A stretch of 64,000 nucleotides of DNA, from the NCBI RefSeq assembly GCF_963675165.1, contig NC_087378.1, forward strand, positions 7,332,273 to 7,396,272, written 5' to 3'. Under the pieces are notes generated by a model that was not told the origin of the DNA, made no database searches, and saw nothing but the letters and a program-made list of their open reading frames with translations. Numbering within the stretch: the stretch's first letter is position 1; every line of letters begins with the position of its first letter. The translations under genes were made by a program, and so were the position numbers. Shown here piece after piece: positions 36,364-48,558 of this stretch. Source of the DNA: Halichondria panicea (Eukaryota; Porifera; Demospongiae; Suberitida; Halichondriidae).

Positions 36364-38255
36364 CTAAACTTTAGCAGATGTTTTAGATTCTAAAATTAAT
36401 TGTAGGGCAAAATTTTTCTCAAAGTCATTGGTGTACACAGATTCACGATTGGGTCCACCTACAGGGTTGGTGTTTTGAGGTATTTCCATTTTTATAGTCT
36501 CTTCTTTTTTGTTCTCTATGTCTTTAGAATCTGTCCTGTGTCTTTGGTATTGTAAGACAATAGCGATAGCTACAACAACAGCGGCTACTATCAGCACGAT
36601 CACGACCACTGCTCCGACAGCACCTCCGACAGCACCTCCAACAGCACCTCCAGATACAGGTACATTAGGATTCAGTGCCCCCACCATGCCTGGAGTACAA
36701 ACACGAGCATGTGTAAAACAAAATTATTATAGCAGATGGGGTCGTTTAAACAAGCATACCGTTATAAAGTAATCCTGGAAATGCATCAATAATTAGTTTG
36801 GATAATCTGACACAAATTACGATAGCTACTGATTAAGCGCAAGGGTATTGAATTGGTAATGCGATAACAGTCGTGTGGGTATAATAATTATATACCTAGA
36901 GAACTCAAAGTAGTCCCATCGTTGGTTGTCATAGTATTGTTGGTTGTAACTGGAAATGTAGTGGCTGGAAATGTAGTGGGTGGAGGAGGCATTGTAGTGA
37001 GATCTGTATATAGGGTAATTGTCATGGGATTATCATTGAAATTGTACTTCTTATTATATTAGACAATGGGCATCACATGTTGAAATTAACACAAACTCAC
37101 ATAAGTACAAGGAAGTAACTATCTATTCCCACTTAGGATGTGGGGGATACAACAGCTGTCGGTGTGTGTGCGTACGTGTGTGTGTGTGTATAACTCACCT
37201 TGATGAACTGTCACACTAAATATCTTCCAAAAAGACCTAAAATCGCTTCGCCTCGGTTGCCTCACTTCACTTGCCACATAAATGAGCTGAGCACTGTCAC
37301 TTGCATTTAGTTGTAGCTCAACTTTAAAGTCGTAAAATAAAAAGCTTTGTCGATTAACAACAACTCCACTTTTATTAGGACAATTGCTGTTAGGTGTGTC
37401 ATCACAATTATACAGTAGGTTGGTTTGAGTTCCCCGATGTATTGTAAATATGTTGATGTCTTCTCTGCAGTTGCAACACCCGCCTGGAGAGTACATGATT
37501 CTAGTATCCAGGGTAACTCGTCCCTCTGTGACATTCAATTCTTCGTAGCAGCTGTTGCTACTTAATACCACACCCGGGCTGTACGTGAATGGAAATGGTG
37601 CGTCGCAAGTAGCAAAACGAGCCAAACCTGAAGTAGAGTACAATTTAGTAAACTATATACACGAAGATAAGATAGGGCGATTATCATTGAACAACTTACC
37701 ACTGACTATCACACAAGATATTGGTAACATGATCCCTTCAGTATTGGAGCAAGAGTAACGTCCCTCATCACTGGACTTAATACTTTCTATTCGCAGAGTT
37801 CGATCGTTGACCATTGTATAATTACCACCATCAAGGACAATAGCCTCTCCGATATCTTCACCACACGAATGTTTAAACACTGTGAAAGTCGGTGCAGTAA
37901 CAGAAGGGGGACATTCCAATTCAACAGAATCTCCAACCAGATGCTCTAAAGGTGGACAGACATAGTAGTATAAGTGTGGGCATGCACGTTTTGATCACTT
38001 TTATTAGAGTTTTCCAACCAGATACATGTATGACTACTCAGTTATTCGATCATCAAAATTTAAATTCTTAGATAAATAAATAATATGCTTACCATTTATT
38101 TGTTTTCCCAGGCAATTATTCAACAGACTGGTGCAGCCTGGGTTAATAGGTCCCCCAAGCCTGTCAGGATCATAGCATTGCAATTGCTGGCTACAGACGA
38201 GTTGAAGCACACACACAGACAGGTAGAGAACCCCTAACGATAGTCTTCGCAGCAT
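36364..38255 (-). CDS. Ig-type transmembrane receptor 1
   Basis: Five exons on the minus strand: 38255-38093, 37945-37700, 37627-37199, 37003-36896, 36689-36364; 423 residues, all introns phase 1. Order: signal peptide (MLRRLSLGVLYLSVCVLQLV, cleavage probably after CS); a short cysteine segment (CYDPDRLGGPINPGC); an Ig-like domain (LECPPSV...SSDEGRYSCSN); a novel cysteine-containing domain (about 137-279) with TLDTRIMYSPGGCCNC and LLYNCDD; a Thr/Pro stalk (exon 4); Gly-Ala repeats (GGAVGGAVGGAV); a membrane helix (AVVVIVLIVAAVVVAIAIVL); and a tail of about 60 residues with ESVYTNDFEKNF. It looks like a type I cell-surface receptor. Ligand and function are unknown. It has a decayed duplicate at 46388-49017 and a diverged relative at 40883-42709. 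Confidence 0.82.
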
Positions 38256-40882
38256 CTGAGAGAAGTTACATGTGTACAACACTTGTATCATAAATACATC
38301 GAATGTATTGATTTATAGAAATGATCATGCTTAGTGTTTATGTTCAAGAGTGTTGATGTTACTCTATTGGTTGCAATACCCCATGGGCCAAATAATAAAA
38401 TTATTGATATTAAACTGCAACTATTAGGGTAGAGCCCTCGTTAGTTAGTGGCTTCACATGAATTAACCCACACAAGAGAGGGCCTCTCCCAATGAATGTG
38501 AGGTGAGGGGAAATAATGTGTGAAACAAACAAGTCTTGAATATCACCAAAGTGGATTAGAGGGATTTCCCAACAGAAAGGAAATGAAATTCAATTTATAT
38601 CTATCTTGGGCTCCCTGAAAGATCCCTGGTTAGGTTAGTCCTCCCCCGTGTGTGTGGGCTGCTACACTATTGAGACACCCATCATGTAGTCAGTACAATA
38701 GGAGATTATACTGATACATGTGTACAGGTACACAGGAACATATTAAGGGCCTGAGGGGACAGATTGTTATCATTCTAGTAGCAACAGTGCATAATGGGTT
38801 ACCTATAAGTAAACGTAAACCCTAACACACTTTTTCCTATTACGAAATCTCGCTGTAAGAATAGGATAGCGCCTAGTGGCTGGGATAGGGGATTTTCAAT
38901 AAGAAAACTGTGAACGATAAAAGTAAACAGTACAACAGCTAGTGTAAGAATGTGAGAACAGGAAGAGCATTAATTTATGATTATGAAAGGTCACATTTAA
39001 TATTAATGACCATTCTTTAAGCATGTCTTCTGGTACTTATTCAGATAGCACAGAATAAGACATATTTAGCTAAAATTATACAGCAACAGTTTATACATGC
39101 TCTAGCTAACTAGAGAGCTATGTGGTTTTAATACATCACCACATAGATCTAATTTAATATAAACAAGCAGCAGAAAATTCCACTCACTGTTGATATATAA
39201 TGATGTGTCCTCCTAGGAGCCAGGTACCGGATACTGCAGTGGAGGTTAGCTGTTCTGTTCTAGCACACACTGTACATACATAAAATGTGACCTATCTTTT
39301 ATTAGCTAACTGAGGTACATCCCCGGCCTCTGCAATACAAGGTACGCCCATTAGCTCATTAATGGCCGCCCTCAAAAAATGCTTGCTCGCTCTACAAAAT
39401 CGGCCTGGGAACAGTGTAGTCTGGCCTAGCCTCTACACAGGCTCTCCTTTTTCTGTTCTTTATCACAATCGTTCAATAAGATAAAATACTGTATTAATTG
39501 TTCAATGAGATAAAATACGGTATTAATTGGAGGAATAAAGAAAGAAATAGACGTAAAGTTAGGAAAAAGGAGAGCCTGTATCGGGAAGTCGCGTGAGGGT
39601 AGAAGGGTGGTAGAAGGGTGAAAATGAGCGTGGGCATGCTGAGCTAGAGATGTTGGACTGCCCACGCAGAGATCTATGACTAATAAAACTTTGCCTGCAG
39701 CAAGCTGGACATGGACTTGGAACTGGAAGTTTGCAAGCACTAGAGCTAGCTATACCTTAGGCTTAGCTAGATGATCTACTAGTCTAGATTGTGTGTTCAG
39801 ATTCTATCCTATTCTATCAGACTATCACCTTTTCTTGTGTCTTTCTACATGCTATAGTCTATACAGGTTAGATCAAGAATAGCTTAGTCATCATTATCAT
39901 ATAGCAGGTAGCTACTGCCACCAGAGCTGGCCACGCTGGTTCTCGATATAAATATATATGTCTTTCTATGATTTATGGATGAACAGTGACAACAGCAAGA
40001 AAAAGTAAGGCCTGGGAACGAGGCTAGTCTGGCCCAGAGGAGGATGGACACGAAGCCAAAAAGTTAATAATGACGTAGTCTTTATTAAAATAATTAAAAT
40101 ACTTGAACCTTGAACCTACTTTATCAAGCTCTTTTCTAGCCAGCAGGCCACCTTTTCATTCTGGAAACAAGAGTATACTTAGATGATGATAATTATAGCT
40201 GAGCTATACATTCACTCTATAGCACGGTAGCTCCTACTTTATAAAGGTCAGAGGTCAGTTTGACATGACAGAACTACGACCTTTGTGAGAGGTCACCCCT
40301 TTTAGGCACTGCACGATTTCTCTGGAGGGGCGCAGTAGCTAAAAGTTAACTAATTTGCAGCAGCAATAACATGAAGGGGCTACTTTATCACAAGAATCAG
40401 GGCGCGATGTGCAGTCAAACTTGCAAATTTACTGCACAAAACATAAGCTCACGTGATGATTATTAGTGACCTTTTGACCCTGTCCACCCTCCTCTGGTCT
40501 GGCCCCAGACCACTCCCTTGCACGTGATCTGACATGTGCCGGGAGGAGTCTGGCCTCGAGACTAGGAACAGTCCCAGACCACTCCCTTGCACGTGATCTG
40601 ACATGTGCCCGGGAGGAGTCTGGCCTCGAGACTAGGAACAGTGTATTTGTGTTCCCTGCGGCCTGGGATCGAGGTATCTATAATTATTTTGCTGGTAATA
40701 ATATTACCAGCAAAATAACAGACAGGAGCAGATTACAGAACTGCTCCTGGGGCGTATAAAGTATATAGGCATATAATTATGGTATTATATTAATTGCCTT
40801 ATTGCTCACAGAAAAATCTAAGCAGCACAAAGCGCATGCAAATGCATGCAACACAACAGGATAAAAATATTGATTTTATGCA
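38256..40882. other. Upstream region of receptor 1, partly duplicated
   Basis: No supported gene. About 38256-39300 is repeated at about 49018-49660 upstream of the receptor pseudogene (shared words: GGGTAGAGCCCTCGTTA-type, GGCCTCTCCCAATGAATGTG, TTAGCTGTTCTGTTCTAGCA). The remainder is AT-rich spacer, holding the 75-bp tandem repeat at about 40506. Confidence 0.65.
40506..40641. repeat. Tandem repeat, two units of about 75 bp
   Basis: Two almost identical units from CAGACCACTCCCTTGCACGT to GAGACTAGGAACAGT. The unit also contains GGCCTCGAGACTAGG, reminiscent of the palindromic foldback ends elsewhere in the window. Confidence 0.85.
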
Positions 40883-41344
40883 CTACGCAGCAATAGACAC
40901 AGATTCAAGAGTTGTTGACAGTTCATGAGGAGCAGCTTGTCCTTTAAAACTTGAGAAATTTTTCGACCCTCTCCTGTCATCAATCTCTGCATAAATCGAA
41001 TCGTCGTTTTTGTTTTTGAATGGACTTTTGATACCGGTGGTATTATGTTTTCTTCTTCCGTACTGGCAATAAACAAATACACTTCCAATCATGACTAGTA
41101 GTGCTAGTAGACAAACAGCTGATGTCACCACCCCAACCACAAGTGCTATAAAAGAGAGATAGGCACTTTACTAAATTTGGTATTAAACTTAAGGGGATAT
41201 TCAAAATTGAGACTGTAAAATGTACCCATCTAGTAACGTGGCTGGGTATTAAATAATTATACAAATTTACCGGTAATTGTACTAGGCTCAGCGGGTGTGT
41301 TTACTGTTGATAGCTCAGTAGTAGAGGACGTGGGGTCTGTGTCT

Positions 41345-41439
<95 letters not shown>

Positions 41440-42709
41440 ATGTGTGTGGTGTGTATGGCAAAAACTCACCAGGTGGGTCCGAGATGAGCACAGTAAAATC
41501 TTTGTTGTATAAATTTGTGCTACTAGGGCTCATCGGCACAATTCCAGCCACAACGAGTTCAAATTTACTCTCGTTGACTTCCATACACAGTGGTGGTATT
41601 GTAAGAGTAAAATTAAAAGGATTTCCAATTCGTATAAATTCTCCAGATATATTACGACAAGTCCTGTTTTGATCACAACTATACCACCGTTGAAGATTCA
41701 AGTTATTAAAAGCATTGACGAAATTAAATCTAGCAATTTCCTGTTTACATTTGCACACACTGGTCGAGTCAAACCTGAGTCTAGTATTGAACGTCACCGG
41801 GTCACCTCTGAATACTTCAACCGTTTCAACACAAGATGAGCCCTCTTCTGTCACCATACACGACTCGAATTCAACAGGATCTGAAACGAAAAAAACAGTT
41901 GATAATTAATTGCTACCTAGCCAGATACTATATACACTGTGATGTAGTCAATTTCAATGTCCGATGCATCTACATTATAATACATATATCAAAGTATTAT
42001 TCTGGACGGATTTTGGACTACAAACAAACCCTAAAATACATTTAGTTATTAGCTTACTTATCACTAGCACACAGAATGTCATCGCCTCTGGTCCAGTACA
42101 TCGGTACAGCCCTTCATCTTGAGGCTGCAAGTTGATGATTCGGAGTGTATTACCACTGACCGTATATTTACTGCTGTCACCAGTGTTAAACGTTATGAAA
42201 GTTGCGCTCATATCCGTAGCTGCGCTCACATCCGTAGCTAACTTTCTCTGAGTTAGAGTCTCTCCAGGAGGACAACGCAGATCGACGTCAGAAGCAACAC
42301 CTCGCTCCTCCACTTGCATTATGTAGGGGAAAACATCAAGTTCAAGCATGCAAACTATGTACTTGCACACCGGAATCAATCTAGAGACAATTAAAGCCAC
42401 AAAGTAACATGTGAAAAATGCTCAGCATACCAGGTTTCGTGTGTGGGGAAGGGGAACTTTGATATACAGGTGATTAATATATTCATCCAAAGAGGTATTC
42501 TAGGAAAATATGAATTTTGTAAATGTACCACTGACTAGGTAAAGAGTAAGAAACTGAATACAAACATGTTAGTAGCTATCGAGCAGCTAACCTGTAGCTT
42601 TATCACACTCAGTTTTAAATGCCTGATCAGCACAATCACAAGACTGTGCAAGTGTGCCTGCCATCCAGCACAGTAAGCAGAGCAGTCCCAAAACCTGTCT
42701 GTTGAACAT
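40883..42709 (-). CDS. Ig-type transmembrane receptor 2, with ITIM-like tail
   Basis: Five exons: 42709-42592, 42312-42058, 41880-41470, 41336-41271, 41145-40883; 370 residues, phase-1 introns as in receptor 1. Signal peptide (MFNRQVLGLLCLLCWMAGTL), a short Cys segment (SCDCADQ), an Ig-like domain (DLRCPPGE...QPQDEGLYRCTG), the family's novel domain (TFNTRLRFDSTSVCKCKQE, WYSCDQN), a short Ser/Thr stalk (TSSTTELSTVNTP), a membrane helix (LVVGVVTSAVCLLALLVMIG) and a tail of about 60 residues. The tail contains SIYAEI (Tyr about 335), which fits the ITIM consensus [S/I/V/L]xYxx[I/V/L] that recruits SH2 phosphatases in animal inhibitory receptors. Whether it works that way here is inference. The exon 4 acceptor directly follows a long CA tract on the coding strand. 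Confidence 0.8.
41338..41460. repeat. (GT)n tract; (CA)n at a 3' splice site on the coding strand
   Basis: Near-continuous GT on the plus strand. On the minus (coding) strand it is CA repeat ending CACAGACACAG at the acceptor of receptor 2 exon 4. Confidence 0.9.
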
Positions 42710-43346
42710 CGTGACCTGTGTGAACAACAACACAGCTCTAATTATCGCAGCATAGTTCACAACAATCACTTGTGATGTCCATTATCTAACACTGTATGGA
42801 CAGCCCCAGGAGCACATGATTACCATAACAACCGTGCACTATGAAAATAGTTAGAGTTACTGTTTATTGTCGAACACTACACAATGAACCAAAGAAATGA
42901 AAGTATTTGTGTTACAAGCAGGAATTATGCACATTGTGAAATAATTTGCAACTGTACTATACAGTCAAATTGAACGAAAGGTTTCTATTTACTGTGTGTG
43001 TGTGTGTGTGTGTGACGAAATGCTACGCAATACAATTAATACAATTGCCCTGTACAGGAAGTACGAACAGACATAAACAAATATTAAACACACTCATGAC
43101 ATGATCATTTCAACCACAAGCATGCCAAAGTCATTACTCTGACATACTAACAGGCACCACTGGGAATATTGGTCTACAATACTTCAGGAGAGGAGTTGTA
43201 TTAATAGGTGCACACTCCCACTGAGTCAATACCTCTAGCTATGTAAAGATACAGCAAGTCCGACATAGCTTGGCACTCACATGTAATTGTCTGGCTTAAA
43301 CTGATTAACGTATAAAAAAACATTATGTGGTGCTGCTATAAAATAA
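42710..43346. other. Spacer upstream of receptor 2
   Basis: AT-rich, with a short GT tract at about 42998. I see no gene; it probably contains the receptor 2 promoter. Confidence 0.4.
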
Positions 43347-43680
43347 TACCATAAGACCTCGATTTAAGGCGACACTTTAAATAATTACAAAGCCAGAGGT
43401 CGGTTCTTTTAGAGGTTGAAAATTATGTTGAAGTCCTGGTGTCGCATATTAGTCTACTTGCCTCGATTTTAGGCTGCTTAAATATGTATTTTCTAGTGGG
43501 CTAGAATTGAGGTTAGGGTGTGGCTACATTTACCTCCATTTAGGACGCGACATTAAAAATTAAATTAATTGTCAACACAGCAGCTGTCGCTACTTTTAGA
43601 GGTCAGAAAATTGCCTTGTCCATGGAGTCTCGAGGGTGTCGTATATTTGGAGGGTTGCCTTAAATTGAAGTCTTACGGTA
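43347..43680. mobile_element. MITE family B
   Basis: Inverted ends TACCATAAGACCTCGATTTA and the inverse of TACCGTAAGACTTCAATTTA, about 330 bp apart. Interior words TTTTAGAGGT and TTAGG-CGACA are repeated in opposite directions. No coding capacity. Confidence 0.65.
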
Positions 43681-44094
43681 ATTATGGGCGGAAATGTCCA
43701 AGTGGCACTTTAAATTCAGACGATTTATGCGATACACTTGTATCTATACTCTTCTCAAAACAAAGCTCCCTAACAGGCTTCAAAAATACATTGACACTTT
43801 TCTGGAGAAGGTATAAACAAACAAACACTCAATCTACTGAACCATAGCTAGTGTGCAACTCCATTGTAAATGGTTCATCTACAATTCACCGGTAGTGTAG
43901 TGTGGGGTTGTGCACATCCTATAACACCTCTACTCAACCATTAACAGATATAATTCCAAGAGAACTATTCCCATCATTTTCACACCTTTCTCTGATTTAT
44001 GGTGACCCCCTCTCACATTGTAGCTAGACACACAACTCACTTTGCTCAGCCTGTCTCTTGAGTACGTACACACGTCGTTCTTCGATTCTTCATA

Positions 44095-44332
44095 TACCGT
44101 ATAGCGCGAAATTTTCGAGGCACTTATATTTCGTGGATTGGCCTCTAAAAACCATTTCGTTGCACAATGTTCGCGGAATAGCTGCTTACCGGAAGCCACG
44201 CCTTTAAATCTTTGCATGATAGCAGGTAATTCTAATTAAAGAACACTTTTTGTGGACTTAATTTTCGTGTAGAATTCTAACCCACGAAATCCGCGAAAAT
44301 TAAGCCCCTCGAAAATTTCGCGCTATACGGTA
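44095..44332. mobile_element. MITE family A, copy 5
   Basis: Begins TACCGTATAGCGCGAAATTT and ends AAATTTCGCGCTATACGGTA: the outer 20 bp are a perfect inverse complement, with further inversion inside (TTTTCGAGGCACTTA / TTAAGCCCCTCGAAAA). This is the best-preserved copy of the family. Confidence 0.8.
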
Positions 44333-44569
44333 CAAGTTATAGTTATACCACACCCATACATGTAATATCTAGCCACCGGCTGGGAAATACCCATACAGAC
44401 AAATGATATTCACTGACACGGCATTCTTGGAACCACAATAAGAGTTCTTGTTAGAACTTTAATGCTATAGCTAGCTATAGGTGCGTAGCTATATTAAATA
44501 GCTAGATAATGCCTGCACTACTGCATACTCAAATCCTGCCAGCTGCATCTCCTCATGCAAAGATTGTGT

Positions 44570-45570
44570 TAATTACTACAGCTGTAAAACACACACACAG
44601 TTAGCTTTACAGTGAGGCATTCATGTTTAACCGCTATTTTAATCGATTGGCAAAAATTAAACAGAATTAAAACAGAACATTAAAATATCGGCATGATAAT
44701 TATAGGGTAAGTATAGGACAATCATTCGACATCATTTTTTCATAGTGAAAGTTAATAGTCTGTTGTAGTCATTTCTTCCCTGAGGCCATATGCACTGTTC
44801 TCAGTTGTTAGAGGGTCTACCTGACGGAAGGTTGACATAGCGATGAGGGGATTCAGTGGGCACAATGTCTGCCAGAAAGAAAACCGTAAAACAGTTTTAG
44901 TGATATAGCATCCAAACATAATAATTATTATTTTAGATCATATTTTACAGTAGAGGTAAGGTGAACAATCCAAACAATACGATGGACGAAAACTAAATAG
45001 AGTAATAGTGTACATGCAGTCTTCCAAGACTCCGGGAAGTGCACTTCATCACACTCTATATGGATCCTATGGGATTAATTTAACAGAAAGACTTATAGCA
45101 ATCTCTGATTCTGTATGTACATTTAAGTCAGTGAAGATGGCATGTAACAGAGACAATAAACATATAGATAAGAAAAGACTAAACTTACTAACTGTGATCG
45201 TCAATGACAGTGACGATGGGAGGTAAACATGATTATAATATACTCACTGCATTCTTACCGGACATTGGAGTGAACGAGTTGATGACAGGGGCAGGAGAAT
45301 TGTCCCCCTCAATAACGAAACGATCAGTGGAGCACTCTTGCATCACCTCACAACTATACCTCCACCCACACCACCCACATGCGAACTCTGACCCTATTCT
45401 GGCCGCAATACATTCTGAACATCCACTGGCCAAATCACGACAATCATACAGCGTCACTGCATGTGTATTTTATGGTGTACATGTAATGAATGACAAAATT
45501 ATACTACAAAAAATTTAGTTCATAGAATACCCAAATGTATCTAGATTAAGGGTGCTGTGAGCAAACGGCA
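44570..45570 (-). pseudogene. Collapsed pseudogene copy of the receptor tyrosine kinase
   Basis: A one-kilobase mosaic of pieces that lie in the same order across about 10 kb of the kinase gene. 44570-44880 matches its last exon and flank (52240-52550). About 45010-45060 matches intron sequence near 53720-53770. About 45120-45180 matches 57181-57230. 45190-45240 matches 60665-60715. 45241-45480 matches the PSI exon (61122-61345). 45525-45570 matches about 62013-62085. The kinase and membrane exons are missing. The tail exon has one extra base, so it reads HRYVNLPSGRPSNN then stops. The PSI exon (45456-45259) is still open but reads GDNSPAP where the intact gene has GDKCPAP, losing a PSI cysteine. 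Confidence 0.8.
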
Positions 45571-46387
45571 GGTTAACACGAAACAGAAAAACAGACGGGA
45601 ACAGAAAAAGCAAACAGCCCGACCTTGAGAGTTGAGAATGATGGGTTTAATGGTATACCAACCCTCCCCATTTCATCTATTGCATTTAAAGTCAAGTATA
45701 CACTGAACATTGGGGCCATGCCGATATAAATTTATGACTTACATGGACTGCATGTCGCATGGTGGATCGACGTAACAGTACTTGGTTTGGCTTTACTATA
45801 GATACCGTAGACGCGCGCGTTATATTATAAGCGGAGGCACCTATAATCCCACAGGAACGACATGTCAGCGCTTAAGAGCGCCTAATAGAACCTTTTAGTG
45901 TGCGCCATTTAGTGAAACGCAAAACTTGTGCGCTCAATGCCATTAACAATGGCTCTTTTGCAGCTGCTGAGCTTACCTTCACTTTTGACAGTATGTTAGC
46001 AGACACAACATATATAAATCAGTTTGGAGACCTGCTGTAGGATAGACTACTGCTAGAGCTGATTACTAAATAAAGAGTAATTCAGTAAGGATCAAGACAC
46101 AGTTGGACCTAATTAAACTTAACAATGAATGGCGCCTAATAGCGCGCGCATATACGATTTTGTATATATCATACTGTGCTTGAGGGAGGCCTCATGCATG
46201 TTGTCCTTTTTCCTGCATGTGCTAGCAGGAGTTAATTCATACCGATTAGCTGATGAATGCATGGGGATGGTGGGAATGGGAAACCTCAAATCCTCTAGCA
46301 TTATGGTTCTAGCAAATTATGCTCAGGCATTAGTATAGATATCAGTGTGCATGTGTGCGTGTGTGTGTTTGCGTGTTTACAACTCAC
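45571..46387. other. Spacer between two pseudogenes
   Basis: No supported gene. It contains a GT-rich stretch (about 46344-46375). I found no membrane-helix or stalk exon here that could complete the Ig-receptor pseudogene. Confidence 0.5.
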
Positions 46388-47366
46388 CTTGATTGACTGT
46401 CACACTAAATATCTTCCAGAAATACCTAAAATCGTTTCGCCCGGTTGCCTCAATTCACTTGCCACATAAATGAGCTGAGCACTGTCACTTGCATTTAGTT
46501 GTAGCTCAACTTTAAAGTCATAAAATAAAGAGCTTTGTCAATTCACAACAACTCCATTTTTATTAGGACAATCGCTGTTGATCATCACAATTATACAGTA
46601 TGGAGTTGATTGGGGTTTCCAAGCGTATTGTAAATATGTTGATGTCTTCTCTGCAGTTGCAACACCCACCTGGAGAGTACATGATTCTAGTATCCAGGGT
46701 AACTCGTCCCTCTGTGACATTTATTTCTTCGTAGCAGCTGTTGCTACGTGATACCACACCCGGGCTGTACGTGAATGGATTTGGTGGGTCACAAGTAGCA
46801 AAACGAGCCAAACCTGAAGTAGAGTACAATTTAGTAAACTATGGATGAATGAATGAGGTATTAGATTATCATTGAACAACACTGTTTAATTGTATTTCTA
46901 TATACTGCTTACCGCTGACTACCACACAAGATATTGGTAACACATTCCCTTCAGCATTGGAGCAAGTGTACAATCCCTCATCACCAGGCTGGACATTGTT
47001 TATTCGCAGAGTTTGGTTGTTGATAATTACCACCATCAGGGTCAATAGCCTCTCCGTTGGGATCTCCATCACACGAATGTTTGAATACTCTGAAAGTCAG
47101 TGCAGCAGCAGAAAGATCACATTGCAATACAACAGAATCTTCAACCATGCAGATACTCTAAAGAGGAATCAAATGCAAAATTTAATGAGTGTTGCAAGCT
47201 GCGCTGTGCTAATGCCTCTCGCCATGTTATGCTTTCGCTCTAGAGTATTATAGTAGGGAGAATAAGTTTTTTCTATAATATTAAAATTTACATTTGAATT
47301 TCATGCAAAGAAAGAGTGTTATAATCATATCTATCTGACTTGTGTGCATGCATCTATTGTATATGC

Positions 47367-48009
47367 AGGGGCGTAGGCAGGAATTTGAGGAAGGGGGGGC
47401 TGAGCTGTTAGGGCGCCAGAAACTACTTCGCGCGGAGCGCCGAAATGTTTCGTCTACCGGAAGCCACACCCCTAATTAATGACTCATTTCCGGGAAGTGA
47501 ACTCTATATCCTGCCAACAATCAGCTAGCTAGTAATAATTATAGCTATAATACTTTTAGTCTACGTGGATGACGCCTGGCAAATTCATCAACAATGTCTT
47601 CATCAGTACTCAGGCTGGCAATACTAGAGCTTGCCCTTGAGAAGTAGCGGTCCAGTTTCTGTGACATGTTGCTGCTTTCAATCAACCTTCTCAATCAACC
47701 TCTGTGGTAGATTATTAATCAGTTGCACATTGCGCATGTGCAAAGAAATAGCCACACCTTGCTTCAATTAATAATACTGCTAAAAGCTAGCTAGCTAGCC
47801 GTACGTAGCTAGCTAGCTTAGTTGCACTAAAGAATTAAAGTTACTAGTATAGTATAGCTAGCTCTTGGACATGCTGTTTGTCTGCCACTAATCTATACCA
47901 GTAATTCCCAGGCTGAAGACTCATCAGAGAAGGTGGGGCTCTTAGTGTGGTTTTTGCAGAGAAAGGGGGGGCTCCAGCCCCCAAAGCCCTCCCCCTCCCT
48001 ACGCCCCTG
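47367..48009. mobile_element. Inverted-repeat element with AGGGGCGTAGG ends
   Basis: Left end AGGGGCGTAGGCAGG, right end the inverse of AGGGGCGTAGGGAGG, about 643 bp. Sequences flanking the ends are G-rich (GGAAGGGGGGGCT / GAAAGGGGGGGCTCC), as direct copies. Such ends are common in animal DNA-transposon derivatives, but no transposase is encoded here. A 130-bp relative is at 50769-50902. Confidence 0.65.
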
Positions 48010-48413
48010 ATATGGTATCAATGAAGTATTCTGTGGCTTACCAGGACCTCAAGAAAGATGAAATTAGATCCACTGGAATAAGCTGGGTGTGTCGATCAAG
48101 TTCACAAAATAATGGCTACTAAATAGCTAGCTGCTTTAGCAGCTCTTTTCTGACTCTTGTAGCTAGCTAACTAGCGCTTTAGTGCAAGGCTAACTAATAG
48201 AAACTTTGTGCAAACAAAAGATGCTACGAAAGATTCTGAAGAGGTTGCAATAACCTTCAACGTGAGTCAATAACTTGAGAAAGAAGCTTTAGTTTGCTAA
48301 TCCACAAATCAAAATCCAAGAGAACTTGACGTGGCTAGAAGCCTATAGAAGCTGTTAGTTTTCGTCGCATTGCAACTGTTGAGCAGTTACAGCTACTCTG
48401 TCTACATAATAGT

Positions 48414-48544
48414 TAGACACTGTTTAGGAAGTTTCTACATGATTTAGAAGCCCAAAGGGCTGGTTGTAGTATCCCGAACGCAGTGAAGGTTCTACTAGCC
48501 CTGAGGACTTCTAAATCATGTGGAAACTTCCTAAACAGTGTCTA
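48414..48544. repeat. Foldback, 37-bp arms
   Basis: TAGACACTGTTTAGGAAGTT (48414) to AGAAG (48450) is the near-perfect inverse of 48508-48544. The loop contains GCCCAAAGGGCTGG. Confidence 0.8.
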
Positions 48545-48558
48545 AGCATTTTAGATCA

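Noticed and set aside
39426-39740. 104-residue minus-strand open frame
   Set aside because: No domain, no convincing splice context, low-complexity composition, and it lies in a repeat-rich spacer.
45259-45456. Functional PSI-containing gene at 45 kb
   Set aside because: Exon is open but lacks a PSI cysteine, and the neighbouring tail exon is frameshifted with no kinase exons between.
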